A stretch of 64,000 nucleotides of DNA from a virus. Location: positions 1 through 64,000 of the IMG/VR virus record IMGVR_UViG_3300032304_000763. The stretch is one strand, 5' to 3'. Shown here in pieces: positions 29,901-36,793 of the stretch (the stretch's first letter is position 1; every line of letters starts with the position of its first letter). Below the pieces are notes generated by a model. It had not been told where the DNA came from. It ran no database searches and was given only the letters and a program-made list of their open reading frames with translations. A program made the translations under genes and the position numbers.

Positions 29901-32045
29901 ATGTTGGAAGACTCGTCAGCATTTCCATCTGTTGGCACGGTATATATTGAAAACGAATTAATTTCATATACTGGCAAAGATGATACTCTTAATAAACTCA
30001 CTGGATGTACACGATCAGCACAGTTGGAATTATTCTTGTCAGGTGCTAACAGAAACTTTACAGCAGGAGTCGCGGCTAATCACTCAGATAGAACTGGTGT
30101 TATATTATTGAGTAATACTACAACTCCTTTAATCAGTCATTGGGGTTCAGCGTTCTTAACAGACGGATTATTTGACAGTGATCGTGGTTACATTTTTAAC
30201 TATGCGTCTACTGGTATTGCTATTAGCACTGTCAAAACCACAGCGTTCTTAATACGACTTGCTCCTAGTGTTTCAAACGCAGTAGTAGGCGATCTAGGCG
30301 ACAGAGAATTATTAAATCGTGCTCAATTATTGCTAAAAGGTATTGCTATTACTTCCGACACAGGAAGTACTGGTGGTATCGTTGTTGAAGGTGTGTTAAA
30401 TCCTCAAAACTATCCAACAAATCCCAGCGATGTTGTTTGGTCTTCATTAGCAGGTCTAGCAGCAGGCGGACAGCCAAGTTTTGCTCAAGTTGCTCCTGGC
30501 GGATCTATTAACTGGGCCGGTGGTGCTAGCCAGATAACTGCTAACGCTACAGCATTGAATACCATTACCGCAAACATCACTGTACCTAACAATGCTGCCT
30601 TTAATCGAGTAGCTGGATCTTCGTTTGTGTACACTACGCAAGCAAGTTGGAACTCGTCAGGTGCCACAACAGGCTTTTCTATAGCAGCAGCTGATACTAA
30701 ATTCCAAAGTGGTACAACTATTGGTACAGTGGTAGCAAGTCCTAGTCCTGTGGCCAACACCCGAAACACTTTGACTTCGTCGATGACCACGTTTTATAGA
30801 CAGGTTAATACTACAGGAGCATCGGGTAACGGTATAACTGCTACAATATTTTTTAATAACGTTGGGTACACACCATTTCCGATAAACTCTAGAATTACAA
30901 TATTCAGTATTCAACCAAGCGGATATCAGGGAACGCACATTGTTACTGGGGCAGGTAATAACTTTGTCCAGTTTAACTCAACAGCATTTGGTGGTCAAAG
31001 TGTTCAGGGTACTATAGTAACTGCCTATGCAGCAGGACAAACAGCTCTCAATATTACAAAAGAAAGTTGGGAAGCAATGACAAACCCTGTGACTATTACT
31101 GGGTTTAGGGTTACCTCTGCGTTCCCAGGAGGTACTACAGTATCAGCAGTATCAGCACTCCAAGGAACAGCAGGAAACCAATATTATAGCGTGACAATGA
31201 GTCAGGGATTATCAAATAATCTACCGGCTACAGCCACAGTAATTTCTACTAGTTTTGGCGGAGCAGCGACCACTACCAACACGTTGTCGTTCACAGCAGC
31301 TAGTTGGACAGCATTGCCGATAGATGTTCCTCAAAATGGAACAACAACCAATGATCCTACTAAGTTTGCAAACGGTACTACAATAACTAGCGTTAGTACT
31401 CTACGAACTTTTGGTTCTACAGGCTATTACACAGTGACATTTAGTAATCCTTGTATCGGAACTATTGATGGTGATGCCACAGTGACATTTACAACTATTC
31501 CATATTTTACACTATTTCTAAGTAGAACCACAGCACAGGCAGTGAATGCCAACGCAACTATTACGTTATCATTGTCTCAGAATACTAGTCTTACTAACTT
31601 TGTGTACCTTACACAAGCAAGTTGGGAAACTTTGGTAACAAACAACGGGGCGGGTTCGGGTTCTGAGATAAATGATGCCAAATATCCAGCCGGTACTCGC
31701 GTAGCTTCAGTGACTCCGTTGAGAACATTCGGCGGTACTAACTACTACACAGTAACATTTACACAGACATCGAGTGCGGTAGTAGTTGGCGGCAATACAA
31801 TTACGTTTAGATTTGGACAACCACCATTTGCGTTACCAGGTGAACAGGTATTCTCATTCATCAGCTTACCGGGTAGTTCGGATAATTTGGATCTTTCGGA
31901 ATTAAAAGAGTTAACCAATACTACCTTAGGTGGTAGAGGCACTTTTCCAAACGGTCCCGACGTACTAGCTATCAACGTGTATAAGGTAACAGGGGCAGCG
32001 ACCACAGGTAACCTTATCATACGTTGGGGCGAAGCACAAGCCTAA
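23952..32045 (+). CDS. Giant virion protein, 2697 aa, with KCxRDxGY repeats
   Basis: This is the largest gene in the window. Residues 1-760 contain five copies of a helical module centred on K-C-x-R-D-x-[GK]-Y-x-[LI]-D-[AG]...[YG]-G-[GT]-N, at about residues 98, 225, 327, 462 and 629. Several are followed by a W/YxxGxxQVDG and FIRDLI...IFPRA segment. The middle (about 1000-1650) is made of Gly/Ser/Thr beta repeats (GSGYxxGxxxxxxG). It is followed by a receptor-like region with WQGAVVRAGVFDDQNG and YSWYGAGFIDFMLRG, and a C-terminal series of xYxTxAxWxxL...VxxLRTFGGTNYYTVTF repeats. The helical module recurs in the fibre at 8560. It is probably a very long fibre or tail appendage. Confidence 0.7.
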   Translation: MAKKKIDNYTFRPGISFLGNLYPDEWQSFTDNVPFIKSELTAYLNYRISVDTEVNLYPNAVRLLQNNVAFIQEEATAWIQTQVAGNFSGFVGYTYDVAKCKRDIGYVLDAYLHDLRYGGNEETRIVVGKYWINDEPQVDGDRTPEVKTHEFIRDLITDYIFPRAAYTPIQTSVVRYTIAPSAETTAAARIDTLSAVVTTVIAGGLDVMPAIVYKSATYENYTFNSEKCQRDLGYVLTAYLHDLRYGGNEETLFTIQKYYDNGVLQVDGSGQAEVEGHTFIRNLIINNIMQNEQGVTLYPEAVRLLTLNKAYLQNEIAGWIENEVLDAVKCERDIGYLIDGAKFDIALGTNYNALFLGLAEFNSVDNDFFVIDTINRTKTAIAELANVAASSAAVARNNAFFNEVVDIAEGGRSEADALVLVEPSNATASRIAAKNQLVANKNFLATEVNAWVAAQYPNADHDPVKCERDVKYAIDALCYDMLYGGNSATYDQARFFFYSFDNGATGIDPTHRLQTVAAYVHLKTVIGQVLQGQFVTRTTGNTVTQNLTFPAASPSDTTICQGLVQLTADVVAATNQTQANSILSGFTRTVPSITFATAPLQTAFAAITTNKTAVIDQVVVFKGYTYDEAKCIRDSGYVIDALIYDLEYNGNEESRRIAQKYYIDGVFQVDGSRIPEIAAYTFLQELLTTYIFPRATADSYQQVYPQIKTAPNAETGSYARITELTNIFINFLKTGPAALPAVSVRTVPYQTVEEQVVDTTKSYDPETGEIITTLSNNLINIIQQGVGSLPVKESAGYGLVKFQGAIKLEDILLITNTSKNVVIYNFSTNTAGGQLIAEFDGDDEFVAFKQTTDRVNFLRLHFDTSSMDETDDLQIFVEGAELKVRPYDFGTDAIERHRVAAPQSMLDADFEYGLQPTKWQAIGIARGYPSIYEVPGSDFEVASIITDASFPTNGVGASIITVVTSAPHGLVPGNPITVAGLDTSVSGVSRAEGAFVVVTVPTTSSFTFFSKSRVGVTSGTTLKTTYSQIRKGGFYTGASIGTPTLNLLSNGTSGSFLTEFGTPTGTTRFTVASGSIPAVGSPMSAAIGIGFGSQVTATVGSGGIVTVPTVVGDYTPTLLGLTTLTVQDATGVVNGLGADDQTGFSTFVESVVGNNITFTRPFSGNVIGNTTTYTALSGTNELSIGSSATFNVVGSSAGYISVAVNTGGSDYQVGDVLRVLGTDLGGGTSPANDLLIKVATVSSGSILTADVISGTSIISAGNQTVNGINNTSYTATSPDSTLGSGAVFDITRTGIGFSSAINTAGSGYIIGTEFLVLGSVFTNNTSPANDVTVTVTRTSAAFTGLLQDTTTLSGSSAQFNVTRSGDVYTSLVVAFAGSGYAVNEIVTIYGLQLGGNTPSHDLRIQVDNVGGSGQIIAASIVAGVTANAEAPGSLSLVTTAGTGDDRATVTNVPTVVVPGSGINAEFTLTRIASGYTTIIATSGGTGYIPGNRIRILGSSLGGVDVTNDAVVAITSVNPGGQVTAATVTGTGVAGIDLSLYSSVTVSEFTTGVIASGETLGFGSLATLQVIFQQPHGIPPGGSFIVVVTSDNGSNNHALANGSFTATQIPTRTTITFQARAPGIITGAPITATIYPRPDSFFTHRPFDGGVQLGTGGPQHGVQAIRQSKKYIRYQSGKGVMYTTGALFAPSYDVLSIISTGVEVGSTIEITLGDNDHGLQRGCTIRLEGVTTGGYDGDFVVDEIVSERTFRVIATRRVGSRKPALSFNCQVSTVSWQGAVVRAGVFDDQNGIFWEYDGQFLSAVQRTSTKQLAGTVTITPGSNRITGLNTRFIDQLKAGDTVVLRGMTHVVTYVDSQTTMSVTPDYRGVNTASNAKISLVSEVRVKQQNFNKDTLDGNGPSGYNLDITKMQMIGIQYSWYGAGFIDFMLRGSDGNYVFAHRMRNSNINTEAYMRTGNLPVRYEVSNYGAVTRLMGDISNTSTELMLEDSSAFPSVGTVYIENELISYTGKDDTLNKLTGCTRSAQLELFLSGANRNFTAGVAANHSDRTGVILLSNTTTPLISHWGSAFLTDGLFDSDRGYIFNYASTGIAISTVKTTAFLIRLAPSVSNAVVGDLGDRELLNRAQLLLKGIAITSDTGSTGGIVVEGVLNPQNYPTNPSDVVWSSLAGLAAGGQPSFAQVAPGGSINWAGGASQITANATALNTITANITVPNNAAFNRVAGSSFVYTTQASWNSSGATTGFSIAAADTKFQSGTTIGTVVASPSPVANTRNTLTSSMTTFYRQVNTTGASGNGITATIFFNNVGYTPFPINSRITIFSIQPSGYQGTHIVTGAGNNFVQFNSTAFGGQSVQGTIVTAYAAGQTALNITKESWEAMTNPVTITGFRVTSAFPGGTTVSAVSALQGTAGNQYYSVTMSQGLSNNLPATATVISTSFGGAATTTNTLSFTAASWTALPIDVPQNGTTTNDPTKFANGTTITSVSTLRTFGSTGYYTVTFSNPCIGTIDGDATVTFTTIPYFTLFLSRTTAQAVNANATITLSLSQNTSLTNFVYLTQASWETLVTNNGAGSGSEINDAKYPAGTRVASVTPLRTFGGTNYYTVTFTQTSSAVVVGGNTITFRFGQPPFALPGEQVFSFISLPGSSDNLDLSELKELTNTTLGGRGTFPNGPDVLAINVYKVTGAATTGNLIIRWGEAQA

Positions 32046-32049
32046 AAGG

Positions 32050-32077
32050 TTGACAAACAGGCTCAATGCTGTATAAT
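32050..32077 (+). promoter_or_regulatory. Consensus sigma70 promoter of the heptose operon
   Basis: TTGACA (32050-32055) and TATAAT (32072-32077) both match the bacterial consensus exactly, with a 16-base spacer. The predicted start of transcription, seven bases after the last T, is 32084. That is the A of the ATG of the first operon gene, so the message would be leaderless. Host RNA polymerase use, and therefore early expression, is inferred. Confidence 0.8.
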
Positions 32078-32083
32078 TACAGC

Positions 32084-32479
32084 ATGAGTCTGATTTTTGT
32101 TAATGGTACATTTGATATTCTCCACCCGGGACATATTGAACTCCTAAACTATGCTAAGAGTTTAGGCAATCACCTCATGATCGGAATTGACTCTGACGAG
32201 CGTGTTACACAACTCAAAGGACCCGAGCGTCCAATCAACAATCAACGCTATAGAGCATTTATGCTTAAAAATTTAAAGGCCGTTGACGAAGTTGTGATTT
32301 TTAATACTGACGTAGAACTTATTAATTTAGTTGCTGCCTGTGATATTATGGTCAAAGGCAGCGATTACATGGGCAAGCCTATTGTAGGCGAAGCAGTCTG
32401 CGACGAACTAATATTTTTTGACAAGTTACATGATTATTCAACAACCAAAATTATACAAGATATTATTGCTGGGAGATGA
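32084..32479 (+). CDS. HldE C-domain-like nucleotidyltransferase
   Basis: The 131-residue product starting at ATG 32084 matches the nucleotidyltransferase (cytidylyltransferase-like) domain of HldE/RfaE, which activates heptose 1-phosphate with ATP to give ADP-heptose. Visible are NGTFDILHPGHIELL (residues 7-21, with the HxGH signature), GIDSDERV, KGPERPINNQRYR (46-57), KGSDY and YSTTKII (118-124). Length fits a single domain. An upstream ATG at 32066 lies inside the promoter, so I use 32084. The last 50 bases overlap the kinase gene. A glycerol-3-phosphate cytidylyltransferase is the main alternative, but the operon favours heptose. Confidence 0.75.
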   Translation: MSLIFVNGTFDILHPGHIELLNYAKSLGNHLMIGIDSDERVTQLKGPERPINNQRYRAFMLKNLKAVDEVVIFNTDVELINLVAACDIMVKGSDYMGKPIVGEAVCDELIFFDKLHDYSTTKIIQDIIAGR

Positions 32480-33185
32480 CTGTCACGACATTTACACTTA
32501 TGGCTATGTAAATCGTATCAGTCCTGAAGCACCTGTTCCTGTTTTTGAACCACACTATACTATTCACAAAGATGGCATGGCTGGCAATGTGTGTAAGAAT
32601 CTAGAAGCATTGGGGTGTACAGTTAACTTTCTACACGGCAAAACCAGCGAGAAGAATAGATTAATTGATGAACGCACCAAGCAACAATTATTGCGTATGG
32701 ATAAAGATGCCAAGTGCGATCCAATCACGTTTGAAACCGCAATACTGCCCGGGTATGATGCTATTGTGATCAGTGACTACAACAAAGGCACAGTGACTTA
32801 CGAATTGATAGAAGAGCTGGTTAAAGAAGTAAATGTGCCTGTCTTCGTTGACACAAAGAAAACAGACCTAGCAAGACTCTCAGGTTGCTATGTCAAGATC
32901 AATGCCCTAGAAAAAAGTCGAGCAACAAGTTTACCCGACTCAGAACATTTGATTGTCACACACGGCGGAGACGGTGCAGTATGGAATGGTTGGGTCTATT
33001 CCGCTGAAATTGTAGGTGATGTAACTGATGTATGCGGAGCAGGAGATACATTTTTAGCAGCACTAGTATATAAGTTTTTAGAAACAAAACACATGCCCGA
33101 GGCAATAAAGTTTGCTAACAAAGCAGCAGCAGTGACAGTACAACACGTGGGAGTGTATACTCCGAGATTAGAGGAAATAAAATGA
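32430..33185 (+). CDS. HldE N-domain-like PfkB kinase (heptose 7-phosphate kinase-like)
   Basis: The 251-residue product belongs to the PfkB/ribokinase family and resembles the kinase half of HldE/RfaE, which phosphorylates heptose 7-phosphate at position 1. Visible are GDDCHDIYTYGYVNRISPEAPVPVF (residues 15-39; HldE has GD..LD.Y..G...RISPEAPVPV), GMAGNV instead of the usual GGAGNV (49-54), DYNKG (116-120), DTKK (141-144) and the catalytic GAGDTF (203-208). In bacteria this domain is N-terminal and fused to the nucleotidyltransferase; here it is a separate gene placed second. The start at ATG 32430 lies inside the preceding gene and has no clear ribosome site, so the exact start is uncertain. 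Confidence 0.75.
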   Translation: MIIQQPKLYKILLLGDDCHDIYTYGYVNRISPEAPVPVFEPHYTIHKDGMAGNVCKNLEALGCTVNFLHGKTSEKNRLIDERTKQQLLRMDKDAKCDPITFETAILPGYDAIVISDYNKGTVTYELIEELVKEVNVPVFVDTKKTDLARLSGCYVKINALEKSRATSLPDSEHLIVTHGGDGAVWNGWVYSAEIVGDVTDVCGAGDTFLAALVYKFLETKHMPEAIKFANKAAAVTVQHVGVYTPRLEEIK

Positions 33186-33550
33186 CACAAAGACTAACAG
33201 GTAAAGTTGATAAAGGATGGGGCTACGAAATTATTTGGGCTACCACTGACCAGTATTGCGGGAAAATCTTAGTTTTTGAAAAGGCTGGAAATAAATTTTC
33301 TATGCACTTTCACAAAAACAAAGACGAAACATGGTTTGTAAATTCAGGCAAATTTAAGTTACGTTGGATTGATACTAAAGATGCTAAAATTTATGAACAA
33401 GAATTAAACGAAGGCGACACATGGCACAATCCTCCGCTACAGCCGCATCAATTAGAAGCAATGACGGACGGTGCTATGATATTCGAAGTGAGCACTGCAG
33501 ACTCTGTTGAAGATAATCACAGACTAATTCCGGGAGATAGTCAAAAATGA
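33182..33550 (+). CDS. Cupin-domain protein of the heptose operon
   Basis: This 122-residue single cupin is coupled to its neighbours by ATGA overlaps on both sides. The pattern GWGYEIIWATTDQYCGKILVF, then MHFHKNKDETWFV (metal-binding His and Glu) and HNPPLQPHQLEA matches cupins related to the type II mannose-6-phosphate isomerase C-terminus and sugar-modifying cupins. It could be a sugar phosphate isomerase or epimerase. Its place between kinase and phosphatase suggests it acts on the same sugar phosphate. The sequence does not establish whether it replaces the missing GmhA step, so I give no gene symbol. Confidence 0.65.
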   Translation: MTQRLTGKVDKGWGYEIIWATTDQYCGKILVFEKAGNKFSMHFHKNKDETWFVNSGKFKLRWIDTKDAKIYEQELNEGDTWHNPPLQPHQLEAMTDGAMIFEVSTADSVEDNHRLIPGDSQK

Positions 33551-33855
33551 TTTATATTATCGACATTGACGGTACTATATGTTCTATGGAATTTGACAGC
33601 GACGGCAACGCCGATTATTCTAAGAGCAAGCCCTATATGGACAGAATTGCTAAACTCAATCAGATGTACGATGAGGGCCACGAAATCCATTACTACACTG
33701 CTAGAGGTAGTAGGTCGGGCATTGACAGGACTGAAATAACTCATAAACAGATGGAAGAGTGGGGTGCTAAATTTGACAGTCTTCAGCTAAAAAAGCCTCA
33801 TTATGATTTGTGGATCGATGACAAATCAGTTCACCCGGATCAATTTTTCAAATGA
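33547..33855 (+). CDS. Small HAD-family phosphatase
   Basis: This 102-residue protein begins IYIIDIDGTIC with the HAD nucleophile pair D6 and D8 (DxDGT). It has YYTARG (motif II Thr, residue 51) and LWIDDKS (D91-D92, motif IV). Lys82 or Lys83 may serve as motif III. It lacks a cap domain and is about half the length of GmhB (about 190 residues). In the bacterial ADP-heptose pathway GmhB removes the 7-phosphate between the kinase and nucleotidyltransferase steps, and this gene's position suggests it plays that part. The assignment as a functional GmhB analogue is inference. It overlaps both neighbours by four bases. Confidence 0.7.
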   Translation: MIYIIDIDGTICSMEFDSDGNADYSKSKPYMDRIAKLNQMYDEGHEIHYYTARGSRSGIDRTEITHKQMEEWGAKFDSLQLKKPHYDLWIDDKSVHPDQFFK

Positions 33856-34742
33856 TTATAGTAACTGGCGGTGCTGGATTTATTGGATCTAATTTAATCA
33901 AAGAATTAAATCGTAGATCTATTACAAACATACTAGTTGTTGACAATGTCAACACAGATAACGAACACAACTTAAACAACTTAGTGTTTGCGGATCTAGT
34001 ACCAACTAATAAATTTTACGGAAGTTTTGACAGTTGGTATAAAATAGATGCGGTGTTTCACGAAGGTGCTATTTCTTCTACAACAGAAACAAATCAAAGT
34101 CTCATAGATCAGTATAACTTACAGCCAAGCTACTGGCTTATAGACAAAGCAGATCAATATGGATTTAAGCTGTCGTATGCTAGTTCAGCATCAGTATACG
34201 GCGATGTTATGACATTTAAAGAAACACAGCCGTTAACTCCAAAGTCGTTGTATGCTATTGGTAAGATGCGAGTTGATCAATATGCTCAATCAATGTTGTT
34301 AGATAATCCTAATTGTATTATACAGGGGTGGAGATATTTCAATGTCTACGGCAATAACGAAACTCATAAAAAAGATCAAGCAAGTCCAATAACTAAATTT
34401 TGTTCGCAGGCAAAAACCACTGGCGAAATTAAAGTGTTTAAAGGCAGTGAAAATTTTCTTAGAGATTTCATCTGTGTTGACGATATTGTGAATATTAAAT
34501 TATCAATATTAGAAAAAGAATTTAAGGGAATTGTAAATCTAGGCACAGGTACTGCTAGATCTTTCTTGTCAATAGCAGAAGCTGTAGCAAAAAAATATTC
34601 TAGTCAAATTGTAGAAATTGATTTCCCACAAAATCTGTTGGCACAATATCAAAAATACACCTGTGCCAATACAGATACGTTGTCAACACTTGTTGGGGAT
34701 TATAAATTTAAGACTATTGAGTCTTTTCTTTTAGATCAATAA
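33852..34742 (+). CDS. hldD: ADP-heptose 6-epimerase, HldD-like
   Basis: This 296-residue short-chain dehydrogenase/reductase is close in pattern to E. coli HldD/RfaD, which epimerises ADP-D-glycero-D-manno-heptose at C6. Visible are MIIVTGGAGFIGSN (1-14, NADP-binding), VVDN, FHEGAISSTTE (69-79; HldD has FHEGACSSTTE), SSASVYGD (111-118), the catalytic YAIGK (134-138), RYFNVYG (161-167), the second HldD-type Lys region THKKDQAS (171-178) and FKGSENFLRDFICVDD (196-211; HldD has FEGSENFKRDFVYVGD). FHEGA and SENFxRDF separate HldD from other epimerases. It is the last gene of the operon and overlaps a minus-strand gene by 29 bases. Confidence 0.85.
   Translation: MIIVTGGAGFIGSNLIKELNRRSITNILVVDNVNTDNEHNLNNLVFADLVPTNKFYGSFDSWYKIDAVFHEGAISSTTETNQSLIDQYNLQPSYWLIDKADQYGFKLSYASSASVYGDVMTFKETQPLTPKSLYAIGKMRVDQYAQSMLLDNPNCIIQGWRYFNVYGNNETHKKDQASPITKFCSQAKTTGEIKVFKGSENFLRDFICVDDIVNIKLSILEKEFKGIVNLGTGTARSFLSIAEAVAKKYSSQIVEIDFPQNLLAQYQKYTCANTDTLSTLVGDYKFKTIESFLLDQ
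34710..34730 (+). terminator. Possible intrinsic terminator inside the end of hldD
   Basis: AAGACT (34710-34715), loop ATTG and AGTCTT (34720-34725) form a six-base stem followed by TTCTT. It lies in the last codons of hldD. The stem is short and the T run interrupted. Confidence 0.35.
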
Positions 34743-34968
34743 TCTTTTTTTCTAAAGAAACTCTTAGAGATTTTAGTCTATTTCTTGCTTCGATCTGTGT
34801 AGAAAAATTAGAAGAAATAAATTCAACGCTGGTATCCAACATATTTGCCTGAGAAAGAAATTGTTTATACATATTTTCTATCTCGGTATTTTTTGTCTCT
34901 TTTATTATTTCTTCGTATCTACGGCAATCGTTGATAAAATTTTTACTTTTGGTAATAGATAGTTTCAT
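34714..34968 (-). CDS. Small helical hypothetical protein
   Basis: This 84-residue protein is rich in Lys, Glu, Asn and Ile and looks mostly alpha-helical, with a likely coiled coil over the C-terminal 40 residues (heptad-like I/L spacing in IEARNRLKSLRVSLEKKIID). It is coupled by an ATGA overlap to the Nudix-like gene upstream, so it is the last gene of the gp14-gp15 minus-strand operon. I do not recognise the family. Its 3' end overlaps hldD tail to tail. Confidence 0.5.
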   Translation of the reverse strand: MKLSITKSKNFINDCRRYEEIIKETKNTEIENMYKQFLSQANMLDTSVEFISSNFSTQIEARNRLKSLRVSLEKKIIDLKEKTQ

Positions 34969-35366
34969 TGTGAATTCTCCATTAATAAAATTGTATCTAT
35001 TTTAGTTTTGATAATTTTATTCGTTAATGTAGTTTTTAATCCAGTATGAAGACCTTTAGGCAGGGTATTAAGTGTAGTCCAACAAAATGTTTGATCATTA
35101 GATGGTACAAATTCCGAGTCTACTAAACAGATATAAGTTGAAAATTCAAACCCGCTGTCTTGACTAACGTATAGTTCAACTGGCACCAGCCTAGCATCCT
35201 TACCGTGGTATTCGTGGATTATAGCCTGGGCATCTTCGACAACTGAGTGGTATCTAGCAAAGCTAGGCACAGTCCATTTGAGGTTTTCTAAGATCAATAA
35301 AACCCTAGAAGATTTTTTGGAAATAAAAAGAATACCGGCATGTTTCTGCATGCTAGTATGTATCAT
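34965..35366 (-). CDS. Nudix-like protein with degenerate Nudix box
   Basis: This 133-residue protein has the strand order of a Nudix fold: HAGILFISKKSSRVLLIL, then LKWTVPSF where Nudix hydrolases usually have W.LPGG, then VVEDAQAIIHEYHG where the catalytic GX5EX7REUXEEXGU box should be. The C-terminal LPKGLHTGLKTTL segment is also typical of MutT-like proteins. The REUXEE glutamates are missing, so hydrolase activity is doubtful and a binding role is more likely. It is coupled by ATGA overlaps to gp15 and to the next small gene, which suggests a tail-related rather than a metabolic role. Confidence 0.5.
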   Translation of the reverse strand: MIHTSMQKHAGILFISKKSSRVLLILENLKWTVPSFARYHSVVEDAQAIIHEYHGKDARLVPVELYVSQDSGFEFSTYICLVDSEFVPSNDQTFCWTTLNTLPKGLHTGLKTTLTNKIIKTKIDTILLMENSQ

Positions 35367-36793
35367 CCTTCTAGATCAAAGCTCCAATATCCGGCAGTGT
35401 ATTCGCCTTCAAAAGATTTGAGCCATTGATCAGTTTCCCACTTATATTGAACACCTGTTTTAAGATTTTTAATATAGTATGGACTTACAGTTTGGGCCGC
35501 TGGATCAAAGATCACTGTCCACTGTGTTCCGCTCCATTCAATAATAGAATTAGCTGCGGCAACAAAGTCTGATCCGTTGGAATTCTTCCAAGCATCCGCA
35601 CCGTCGGTGTTGTTTGTTGAACCAATATCATCTAAGATTAGATATTTTATACCAGCTACTCGTGTAGCTAGGGGATTAAATGTCTGTGGATTAATGATAG
35701 CATTAATGATTAAATCAGTTTGTGGTTCGGAATCAGTATCAAAATCTACCACAAGAAATTGTGAATCAACTTCGTTAACTGAGAAAGTTCCTATTAACTC
35801 GTAACCGCTTGGTTGTAAAAATCTAATACGACTAATTCCCGGACGATACTTGCCATACTGTGGAATTATTTTGTTCCAATCAATCACAGCACCTGTTTTC
35901 TTAGGAATATCTAATCCGCTTTCTACAATAGCTTCGTTAGGATCTAAGGCACTGACATAATACGATCCAGTTTCTACATCAGTAACTGTTTTAGATGACA
36001 GCATTAATACTCCAAAGTTTCCTGGTGTTGTAACCACTGAGGTTGTTTTAACATCTGTATTATCAATAGGACTGTTAAATGCCAGTTCAGATAATGGTTT
36101 CAATTGACCATCATCGTCAAACATGTTCATGATAATTTTTTGTACCACACCAAGTTTCTTAACTTTCACTGGCGGGCTAATATATATTGGCAATTCAAAA
36201 TCTAATGTACAGATGTCAATGTCTGTTTCAGTGCCTTGAGGAATTGATCTAGAGCTAAAGTTAGAGGCTGTTAGTTCAACAACACTTAAACTGGTCCAGT
36301 CGATGTAGTTGTCTGTGGTCTGTACTTCTAAACTTGGGTTGAATAAAACTAAAATTTGTTCAAGTAACTGTAATTTTTGATCAGTGTTAGAAGTCCAAAT
36401 ATCTGCTCGCATACTTAATTTAAATGGCGTTGGCATCAATCTTTCAACGGTATATCCGCCACCTTGAGTATTATCGTAAATTGGCTCACCGGTTTCATCG
36501 TCAAATGATTCGTATGACCTGCCACGCACACTAACCTTGCTGACAAAACTAGCATCAGCTAATCGAGATCGATCAAGCTCTAGGCCTGTAATATAGCAAG
36601 AAATTTTAGGCACACTGGCCATTTTATTCTCAGAGTTTTCCTTGATAATCTGAGCAACTTGTTTGGTTAGGTCGCCGTACATCACCGGCACTTGTTTCAA
36701 CGCACCGTCATTGGATTGAAACTTAAAACCAATAAAGATTCTCATGAACTGTGTAACGTATCGTCTTATTTGACCATCATAGAAAAAATCCAT
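35363..36793 (-). CDS. 15: Tail sheath stabiliser/terminator gp15-like
   Basis: This 476-residue protein matches T4 gp15 (272 residues) over its N-terminal 230 residues. They share FYDGQIRRYVTQFMRIFIGF (T4 has FYNSSFRRYATLMGDLF), a following VPVMYGD (T4 VPITYAS), the segment with PKISCYITGLELDR, the PTPFKLSMRADIWTSN strand (T4 PSPIKMIYELSIFTR), LLEQILVLFNPSL and ELPIYISPPV. T4 gp15 caps the sheath and tube end and binds the neck. The C-terminal 240 residues (beta-rich, with a WKNSNGSDFVAAANS and GVQYKWETD end) have no T4 counterpart that I know. It follows gp14 with a TAATG overlap. Confidence 0.75.
   Translation of the reverse strand: MDFFYDGQIRRYVTQFMRIFIGFKFQSNDGALKQVPVMYGDLTKQVAQIIKENSENKMASVPKISCYITGLELDRSRLADASFVSKVSVRGRSYESFDDETGEPIYDNTQGGGYTVERLMPTPFKLSMRADIWTSNTDQKLQLLEQILVLFNPSLEVQTTDNYIDWTSLSVVELTASNFSSRSIPQGTETDIDICTLDFELPIYISPPVKVKKLGVVQKIIMNMFDDDGQLKPLSELAFNSPIDNTDVKTTSVVTTPGNFGVLMLSSKTVTDVETGSYYVSALDPNEAIVESGLDIPKKTGAVIDWNKIIPQYGKYRPGISRIRFLQPSGYELIGTFSVNEVDSQFLVVDFDTDSEPQTDLIINAIINPQTFNPLATRVAGIKYLILDDIGSTNNTDGADAWKNSNGSDFVAAANSIIEWSGTQWTVIFDPAAQTVSPYYIKNLKTGVQYKWETDQWLKSFEGEYTAGYWSFDLEG

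Noticed and set aside
32066-32083. Upstream in-frame ATG of the nucleotidyltransferase
   Set aside because: It lies inside the promoter spacer and -10 box, so a transcript from that promoter cannot contain it. The conserved domain starts right after ATG 32084.
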